Shown here piece after piece: positions 58,210-64,000 of a stretch of DNA of 64,000 nt. The DNA is taken from contig NZ_CP084992.1 in the NCBI RefSeq assembly GCF_044793635.1, positions 3,286,001-3,350,000 of the forward strand, read 5' to 3'. The stretch is from Virgibacillus_F necropolis_A (lineage in GTDB: Bacteria; Bacillota; Bacilli; Bacillales; Amphibacillaceae). The notes beneath the pieces were generated by a model that worked only from the letters and a program-made list of their open reading frames with translations, was not told where the DNA came from and did no database searches. The first letter of the stretch is position 1. Each line of letters begins with the position of its first letter. The position numbers and the translations under genes are program-made.

Positions 58210-58743
58210 ATGAGAATAGCGCTATACTTATGTGCAATTATATTTGCCAATATACTTACTGCTAGATTTGCACCTTTACAAATGGGAGTCTTTATAATTC
58301 CCTATGGTTCGTTCTTAATAGGTGTTACATTCGTCTTACGTGATATTGTACAAAATAAATATGGGAAGAAGAAGACATACCTATTTATTGTAACGGCGTT
58401 AGTGTTATCCGCTATTTCCAGTTACTTACTAGGTGATACAATGTGGATTGTATTTGCAAGTGCTATAAGCTTTGCAGTATCGGAAACTACTGATACGGAG
58501 ATCTATTCACGATTAAAGCTATCCATGAATGCAAGGATTTTATATAGTGGTATTGTTGGTGGTATTCTAGATTCTTCTATCTTTGTTGTTATTGGTATAT
58601 CACCACTTGGAGCAAATCTTGTACCATGGGAGTTTATCTGGATGGCGATATTAGGACAAGTTATTATTAAATTAAGTATGCAATTCCTAGGTGTTATTGT
58701 ACTTAATTCTTCTAATCTATTAAAGAGGGAACTGGCTAATTGA
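58210..58743 (+). CDS. VUT-family queuosine-precursor transporter (YhhQ-like)
   Basis: 177 residues with about six helices: LCAIIFANILTARFAPL, IIPYGSFLIGVTFVLRDIVQ, AISFAVSETTDTEIYSRL and a last helix. The FxLRDxVQ and SETTDTEIY motifs mark the vitamin-uptake transporter family, members of which import preQ0/preQ1. ATG after AAGGAGAAATGAA. Probably transcribed with queC from the riboswitch leader. Confidence 0.92.
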   Translation: MRIALYLCAIIFANILTARFAPLQMGVFIIPYGSFLIGVTFVLRDIVQNKYGKKKTYLFIVTALVLSAISSYLLGDTMWIVFASAISFAVSETTDTEIYSRLKLSMNARILYSGIVGGILDSSIFVVIGISPLGANLVPWEFIWMAILGQVIIKLSMQFLGVIVLNSSNLLKRELAN

Positions 58744-58810
58744 CACGTGGGTAAACAGAATTGTCCATTGGTAGAAAAAGTTTGGTATAAATAAAAGGGT
58801 ATACAGCAAA

Positions 58811-58839
58811 AAGATGGCTTACTAAGTCATCTTTTTTTT
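58811..58839 (+). terminator. Terminator of the queC-transporter unit
   Basis: AAGATGGCTT pairs with AAGTCATCTT (one G-U) over a 3-base loop; T-run of 8. Confidence 0.92.
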
Positions 58840-58845
58840 AATAGT

Positions 58846-58895
58846 TAGTGCCTGTCACTCGAAACAATTCAGCATAGTTTCAGGTGACAGGTACT
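58846..58895. repeat. GTGCCTGTCAC inverted repeat (copy 2)
   Basis: Same as 57185-57235 apart from a few bases (loop AATTCAGCATA; right end GGTACT). Confidence 0.9.
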
Positions 58896-59157
58896 TATTT
58901 AAATTTCATCCCAAACATAGGGCACTTGCTTCCTTATAGCATTATCCAAATGCTTTTGTATTTTTTCTTTACCCATCAGAGTTCCGAAAAAATCTAAATT
59001 TATTCTGTTAAAAGGTGGGGACACCAGTGAAGGACAAGTAAAAAAGACCTTATAAAACCTACAAGAATTATCGGTGGGGTATATGGTAGTATTGAAAGTA
59101 ATGTAGAAGATTCTTTCCTGGACGTGTGGCTAATTATAGTACAAGGAGGTCAGCCCG

Positions 59158-60063
59158 ATGGAAAATTTAATTAAACAAATTAGTATTAATGATGGGCATT
59201 TCAAGCGAAAAGAATTAGAGGAAATAATTAACAGAAAAGATGAAGCAATTCCTGAACTACTTGACATTGTTCAAGACGTTAGCAAAAACTATCAGAAATA
59301 TATTTCAAATGAAGATTATTTTGGGCATATTTATGCCTATTATTTGCTTTCTCAGTTTAGGGTCAAAGAATTGTATCCGGTATTGATTCGTATGCTTAAA
59401 CTACCAGAGGAGGATATAGATTACCTACTTGGAAGCGTATTAACCGAGGGTACTAGTAGAATGCTAGCCTCTGTATTTGATGGAGATATACAACCAATTA
59501 AAGAAATCATAGAAAATGAAAATCTATATGAGTATGCCCGTGGACAAGCAATAAGAGCGCTAACTGTATTAGTTTTTAACGATAAATTACGTCGTGAAGA
59601 TGTTTTAGATTATTACCAATCATTATTAAAGCAGAAGACAGGATTTACTTCATACGTAATGGCGGAAATTGTAAACTGTTGTAACGATTTGTATCCTGAT
59701 GGGGTGTATGACGATATAGTGCAGGTGTACGAAGATGGTTTAGTAGACAGTTTTATGATAAAACTAGAGGATGTTAAGGGAACATTAGCAAAAAGTAAGG
59801 AAGAAGCACTGGCTGATTCGCTGAAATACGGAAAATTTGAATTGATTGAAGATACAATTAAGGAACTTCAAAACTGGGCTTGTTTTTACAAAGATCATGA
59901 AATCAACAATAGAAAACCTTCAAACAGGGTGAAAAACAATTCGGAAATAAAACAAAAAAATCCTTCTGGAAAACAGCCTATGGTTAATAAAGTGAATATA
60001 GGAAGAAATGATCCCTGTTTTTGCGGTAGCGGTAAAAAGTACAAGAAGTGTTGTGGAAACTGA
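59158..60063 (+). CDS. DUF1186 protein with SEC-C zinc motif
   Basis: 301 residues: a long helical DUF1186 domain (LIKQISINDGHFKRKELEEIIN, EYARGQAIRALTVLVFNDKL) and a C-terminal SEC-C motif NIGRNDPCFCGSGKKYKKCCG that binds zinc and, in SecA, SecB. The linker is Lys/Asn/Pro-rich. ATG after ACAAGGAGGTCAGC. Possibly nucleic acid or chaperone binding; role unknown. Confidence 0.92.
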   Translation: MENLIKQISINDGHFKRKELEEIINRKDEAIPELLDIVQDVSKNYQKYISNEDYFGHIYAYYLLSQFRVKELYPVLIRMLKLPEEDIDYLLGSVLTEGTSRMLASVFDGDIQPIKEIIENENLYEYARGQAIRALTVLVFNDKLRREDVLDYYQSLLKQKTGFTSYVMAEIVNCCNDLYPDGVYDDIVQVYEDGLVDSFMIKLEDVKGTLAKSKEEALADSLKYGKFELIEDTIKELQNWACFYKDHEINNRKPSNRVKNNSEIKQKNPSGKQPMVNKVNIGRNDPCFCGSGKKYKKCCGN

Positions 60064-60145
60064 TTTTTAAGCCAAATTTAGTTTGAAATAGTGAACTAGG
60101 AAGGGTTGGCATGGAGATAGAACAGAACGAAAGGACAGACACAAC

Positions 60146-61255
60146 ATGGAACAACGTATTTTGAAAACTGTCAAAAAAATTATCCTAACGCTTCTTACTG
60201 CTACCATCGGAGGAGCGTTATTCAAGCTGATTCATATCCCAGTTCCCTGGCTTCTTGGGCCAATGGTTGCGGTGTTAATTGGGACAAATATATGCAAGCA
60301 TCGTTATGTTTGGCCTAACTCATTTCGGAACTCAGGCATGATCATTGTTGGTTATACAATTGGCTTATCCATGACATCATCCGCTTTGCAAAGTATGGCG
60401 TTACAATTGCCTTCTATGCTATTAATGACAGTACTACTTTTACTATTATGCTCTGGCATAGCCTATGTTGTTTCTAAACTTTCTGATAGTGATTATAGTA
60501 CATCATTGTTGGGTAGTATTCCTGGTGGGCTTACACAGGTTGTTATGTTGGCTGAGGAAACAAAAGGGATTAACCTAGCAGTCGTAACAGTAACGCAGAT
60601 TATACGTCTGATGATGATAGTGATTGTTATGCCTTTACTTGTTTTAATCCCCATGTTTAGTCAGGGTGGGGTAGAACAAACAGCGGAGGCTACTATCCCT
60701 GCTTCCATACAGGTTAGCTTGTTTCCTAATCTATTTATTTTCGCGGTGGTCAGTATTATTTTTGCCCTAATTGGTGCCAAAATAAGATTTCCGACAGCTT
60801 TCTTATTAGGACCGCTTATTGGAACCACAATGCTTCAGTTATTTGTCTTGCAAGGACCACAGCTACCATCCGTTTTGATCAGTGCTGCACAGCTAATGAT
60901 CGGCACACATGTAGGGTTGATGCTCAAAATCGATCAACTGCATAGGAAAAAGAGGACAATCGGTCTTGCGGTGGGCAGCGGCATGATGCTTGTGGTTGGA
61001 TCCGTGATGTTAAGTATGATCCTCACCAAACTTCATCCCATAACACATGCAACTAGTCTGTTAAGTATGGCACCGGGAGGTATGGATCAGATGGGAATTA
61101 TCGCACATGAGATTCATGCTAATTTATCCATTGTATCAGGCTATCAGTTGTTTCGCCTCTTCTTTATTTTTTTCGCAGTACCGCCTTTATTAAAATTTAT
61201 ATTTAAAATAATAGATAGAAAGAAAGCGAAACAGCATGGATCATCATATCAATAG
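60146..61255 (+). CDS. AbrB-family (PF05145) membrane protein
   Basis: 369 residues with about ten helices in two repeats: GGALFKLIHIPVPWLLGPMVAVLIGTNI and ALIGAKIRFPTAFLLGPLIGTT, plus LGSIPGGLTQVVMLAEE and LLSMAPGGMDQMGIIAHE, the two SxxPGGxxxM-type motifs of AbrB/ammonia-monooxygenase-family transporters. Substrate unknown. It follows the DUF1186 gene by about 80 bases. Confidence 0.93.
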   Translation: MEQRILKTVKKIILTLLTATIGGALFKLIHIPVPWLLGPMVAVLIGTNICKHRYVWPNSFRNSGMIIVGYTIGLSMTSSALQSMALQLPSMLLMTVLLLLLCSGIAYVVSKLSDSDYSTSLLGSIPGGLTQVVMLAEETKGINLAVVTVTQIIRLMMIVIVMPLLVLIPMFSQGGVEQTAEATIPASIQVSLFPNLFIFAVVSIIFALIGAKIRFPTAFLLGPLIGTTMLQLFVLQGPQLPSVLISAAQLMIGTHVGLMLKIDQLHRKKRTIGLAVGSGMMLVVGSVMLSMILTKLHPITHATSLLSMAPGGMDQMGIIAHEIHANLSIVSGYQLFRLFFIFFAVPPLLKFIFKIIDRKKAKQHGSSYQ

Positions 61256-61578
61256 TGGTTTTTATAAAAGAATTGTGTTTGCACATGAGAAAGATAGTAA
61301 AGGCAGATTGATGTATCGATTAAAGGAGAATATTAGATTGATTTCGAGCAATCAAAAATGAGAATTGTTTAGTAGGGTAAGAATTGCCAAAGTAGTATGG
61401 CACGAGCCAAGGTGATGGTCTCCCCGACAGTTTTGCTTTTTATTGGGCGCCTCGCTTCATGGGACGCGGGAACAGGCGCCTTGTTGCGGGATAAGGCTTA
61501 AATCCCTTGTCTCTTCTAATTATCTTTCACAAAGGCTTTCAATTATTTTATGTATCTGGTTATCGTCACCCGCGAAAA
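61256..61578. other. Gene-free stretch with a GC-rich hairpin
   Basis: At 61445-61482 GGGCGCCT pairs with AGGCGCC around CGCTTCATGGGACGCGGG-like loop bases. Elsewhere AT-rich and without a credible frame. Confidence 0.5.
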
Positions 61579-61821
61579 TTATTTTTCATCGTCTTTACTA
61601 GCAGTCCGTCGGATAGAACGCCAATCTATTAACTGATCTGGATTACTATTAGATCTTTCCATTCTAAGGTCCGTTAATTGTTGTTCTAAATCTTCCATAC
61701 GTTCTTCCATTTCTTTAGATAAAAGAAAGGTTTGGTACAACTCTTCATATTTATCATAACTAAGTAATACTGTTTCAACATGACCATTTTCAGTAATAAA
61801 GTATGGATTATCTTTTGCCAT
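61579..61821 (-). CDS. YefM/Phd-type antitoxin-like protein, possibly 5'-truncated
   Basis: 80 residues: NPYFITENGHVETVLLSYDKYEELYQ is the core of Phd/YefM antitoxins, followed by a heptad helix MEERMEDLEQQLTDLRM. The usual N-terminal 20 residues are not in the same start; RFSEIRKMAKDN, in frame upstream, fits the family but has no start codon before the stop. No RelE/Doc-type toxin gene lies within the next 300 bases on either side, so it is an orphan. The sequence may be decayed. Confidence 0.6.
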   Translation of the reverse strand: MAKDNPYFITENGHVETVLLSYDKYEELYQTFLLSKEMEERMEDLEQQLTDLRMERSNSNPDQLIDWRSIRRTASKDDEK

Positions 61822-61999
61822 TTTCCTGATTTCACTAAATCTAATAAGATATCGCCTTCTTTGTCGTACTTCGGTAAATTACCTTATTTGATGAACAAAT
61901 TAAATTTCCACCAATAAAATAAAATCTATTAAAATATATTTTTTTGACAGACAGAGAGGAAAAACTAAAGAATAATAGTTCTGCAGTTAATGTATATAA

Positions 62000-62647
62000 T
62001 TGCATAATACAGAAGCAGTGGCAACAGAGATTACGAATAATGGTGGAATAGCTAAAGCGGTAAAAGTGAATGTAGCTGAGCTAACTGACATTGAAAATAT
62101 GATCGATACTGCAGTAAGTGAGTATGGTACGTTAGATATTCTTGTAAATAACGCTGGAATCATGGACTCCATGGAACCTGTCGGTGATATCACGGATGAA
62201 AAATGGGATTTGATTTTCGATATCAATACCAAGGGCGTCATGCGCGCAACACGTAAAGCATTGCCAATCTTCTTAGAGAAAGGAAAAGGAGTTATCGTTA
62301 ATACCGCTTCCACTGGTGGTTTAAACGGAGCACATGCGGGTGTTGCATATGGAGCATCTAAACATGCAGTTGTTGGGATAACCAAAAATACTGGTTACAT
62401 GTATGCAGAAAAAGGTATTCGTTGCAATGCAATCGCACCGGGTGGCGTCGAAACAAATATTGCTTCCACAATAAAAGGTTTTAACGAATTTGGGGCAAGC
62501 CGTACACAACGTGCACAAGCTGTGATGCCACGTACAGGACAAGCTGAAGAAATAGCAACAGTTGCTTTATTCTTAGCATCAGATGAATCAAGTTTTGTAA
62601 ATGGTACAGTTGTCACTGCAGATGGCGGTTGGACGGCTGCTTTTTAG
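62000..62647 (+). pseudogene. 5'-truncated SDR dehydrogenase
   Basis: 215 codons from a TTG without ribosome site: NNAGI, NTAST, YGASKHAVVGITKN (Tyr-x3-Lys) and NGTVVTADGGWTAAF at the end are a good SDR C-terminal two thirds. The N-terminal TGxxxGIG cofactor loop (about 35 residues) is absent; upstream sequence is AT-rich and unrelated. The gene cannot bind NAD(P) as it stands. Confidence 0.75.
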
Positions 62648-62734
62648 TTTCAACATGTGGATTTTCTTTAAAACGGTCTACTTAAGTGTTACTGACAGAT
62701 AATAATCAATTAAATTCCAAGAAAATTGGTAACG

Positions 62735-62766
62735 ACGCTTTCCTTTTATGGAAGGCGTTTATTTTA
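62735..62766 (+). terminator. Rho-independent terminator after the truncated SDR
   Basis: ACGCTTTCC pairs with GGAAGGCGT (one G-U) over a short loop; followed by TTATTTTA. Confidence 0.8.
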
Positions 62767-63075
62767 TGCCCTGGGACAGGTATTTTTCAGCACTTTTTAA
62801 TGATATAACAATAGTTTGGAAATTTATGACACCTTCCTATAATACAAAGCCTACATAAACAAATGCTCTAACCGTATACTCTAACTGCAACTATGCCCCG
62901 AAAACAGAGAAAAACCCCTATCCACATTTCTTATCACTATTTGAGCGTGTTAAACAACGTATTTATATAGTATACTAAATTTATAATCTTCTTAATCTAT
63001 TACATAATTATTTTTTAAAACACTTTAGAATATAAGTCAAGAGGAGACTCTTTAGTTGTTGGGAGAGTTAAAATA
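62767..63075. other. Gap before the response regulator
   Basis: AT-rich with no credible frame. The promoter of the response regulator must lie here, but I cannot pick one with confidence. Confidence 0.4.
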
Positions 63076-64000
63076 ATGAAAGAATGCTACAAGGTAGTAA
63101 TTGTTGATGATGAAATGCTAATTAGACAGGGAATAATAAATTACATAAGTTGGGAAAAGGAAGGATTTGAAATTGTTGGAGAAGCTTCGAATGGTGAAGA
63201 AGCTCTGTTAACGATAGATAAGTACCGTCCACATATCGTGATAACCGATATCGTCATGCCAATTATGAATGGAATAGATTTTGTCAAAGTAGTTAAAAAG
63301 GATTATCCAGACATTGAAATTATCGTATTAAGTAGCTTTGAAAACTTTGATTATGTACGTTCTACTTTTCAAAGCGGTGTGGCTGACTATATTCTTAAAC
63401 CAAAATTAAATGGGGAAGAATTACTAAAGACATTGCATAAGGTGACAAATAAAGATACTGACTTTCAAGAAATTAAAGAAACAAATGAAGCATCTATCGA
63501 TAAGATAATAAGAAAATTTTTATCAGGATACGAGCCAGATTATGATGAGAAAGTTGTAAGTGATTACTTCTCGAATAACCAATTTAGTTTGTTAGCAATC
63601 TATTGGCAAGAGAAACAAACTGATCCATCACAGTTGGATGTTATTTTTAGGCTATTACGAGAATATTTCAAGGAGATCAATTTTCATCCAATCCTAAAAG
63701 ACAAAACGGGTATAACTTTTCTTCTAAATTTTAATTTAGATCAGTTGACTACTATTAAAAATACAATTAATGATATTAATAATGATACCGTTGTCATATT
63801 AGGTGATGCAACGAAGTGGGTGTTGAGTTCTCAGTTCGTATCCATTAAAGCTATAAAAAAAATATATGATGAAAGCCTGTTATTAAAGAAGCAATACTTT
63901 TTTTACCTTCCAGAACTATCCGTATTAATTTATGATGATTTACCTCACGTGGAAGAAAGAAATCAGAGTTTTAACCTAAACCAATTTATAGAAATTCTTA
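63076..64000 (+). CDS. YesN-type response regulator (partial, cut by window end)
   Basis: MKECYKVVIVDDEMLIRQGIINY is a receiver domain start with the acidic DDE pocket; the phospho-acceptor Asp is in HIVITDIVMPIMNG and the Lys in DYILKPKLNG. The RQGI...W and YFDYV-like spacing is that of YesN/AraC response regulators, which pair with 5TMR or LytS/YesM-type sensor kinases and often control sugar or carbohydrate uptake. The C-terminal AraC helix-turn-helix lies beyond the window. GGGAGAG precedes the ATG. Confidence 0.88.
   Translation, partial: MKECYKVVIVDDEMLIRQGIINYISWEKEGFEIVGEASNGEEALLTIDKYRPHIVITDIVMPIMNGIDFVKVVKKDYPDIEIIVLSSFENFDYVRSTFQSGVADYILKPKLNGEELLKTLHKVTNKDTDFQEIKETNEASIDKIIRKFLSGYEPDYDEKVVSDYFSNNQFSLLAIYWQEKQTDPSQLDVIFRLLREYFKEINFHPILKDKTGITFLLNFNLDQLTTIKNTINDINNDTVVILGDATKWVLSSQFVSIKAIKKIYDESLLLKKQYFFYLPELSVLIYDDLPHVEERNQSFNLNQFIEIL

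Larger units (their letters stand above)
58744..59157. other. Stretch with terminator, repeat and a minus-strand coding remnant
   Basis: After the terminator and the GTGCCTGTCAC repeat, the minus strand (about 58903-59040) reads NRINLDFFGTLMGKEKI and DNAIRKQVPYVWDEI before TAA, with no start. It looks like the C-terminal leftover of an unidentified gene. Confidence 0.4.

Noticed and set aside
1..64000. CRISPR arrays, rRNA or tRNA genes
   Set aside because: No regularly spaced identical repeats and no recognisable tRNA or rRNA segments were noticed.

Overview
The window is low-GC DNA from an endospore-forming member of the Bacillaceae (an Oceanobacillus-, Virgibacillus- or Bacillus-like chromosome). 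This is inferred from strong Shine-Dalgarno sequences with many TTG/GTG starts, a GerA-type germinant receptor operon, a YjcZ-like and a YuzL-like small protein, DUF3231 and DUF3889 proteins, a preQ1-I riboswitch before queC and a fluoride riboswitch before twin crcB genes. No rRNA, tRNA or CRISPR array was seen.

Layout. 0-10.5 kb: a heme catalase, a GerAA/GerAB operon whose third gene (gerAC) survives only as a stop-ridden remnant, a CPBP membrane protease divergent from a MerR regulator, a DUF2975 + XRE pair, and a DUF4173 + UppS-like module bracketed by a 36-bp direct repeat. 10.5-49 kb: a long accessory tract of about 50 mostly small, mostly plus-strand, mostly single-gene units (GNAT, DinB, VOC, cupin, MaoC, DUF899, DHFR/RibD-like, small membrane proteins and lipoproteins). 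They are separated by dozens of short intergenic repeats. Each repeat has a palindromic core flanked by TTCAAC/GTTGAA-type ends, and several look like transcription terminators followed by an extended -10 promoter. The tract also holds many decayed genes: HAD phosphatase, a LysR tail, DUF3231, a Vpr-like protease, a tyrosine recombinase, a lipoprotein and an unknown gene near 42.8 kb. A holin-like type I toxin and a fluoride-resistance locus also lie here.

49-57.2 kb: a coherent aromatic-degradation operon with a divergent LysR regulator: SDR dehydrogenase, Rieske dioxygenase alpha and beta subunits, TrxR-like ferredoxin reductase, two-domain extradiol dioxygenase, ACMSD-type decarboxylase and a 7Fe-type ferredoxin, followed by a HbpS/GlcG-like protein. 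Read together these suggest ring dihydroxylation, rearomatisation, meta-cleavage and decarboxylation of a carboxylated aromatic compound. The lower pathway is not in the window.

57.2-64 kb: a preQ1-riboswitch-controlled queC with a VUT-family queuosine-precursor transporter, a DUF1186/SEC-C protein, an AbrB-family membrane protein, an orphan YefM-like antitoxin, a 5'-truncated SDR, and the start of a YesN-type response regulator cut by the window end.

All functional calls come from reading translated motifs by eye. No alignment, search or folding program was run.
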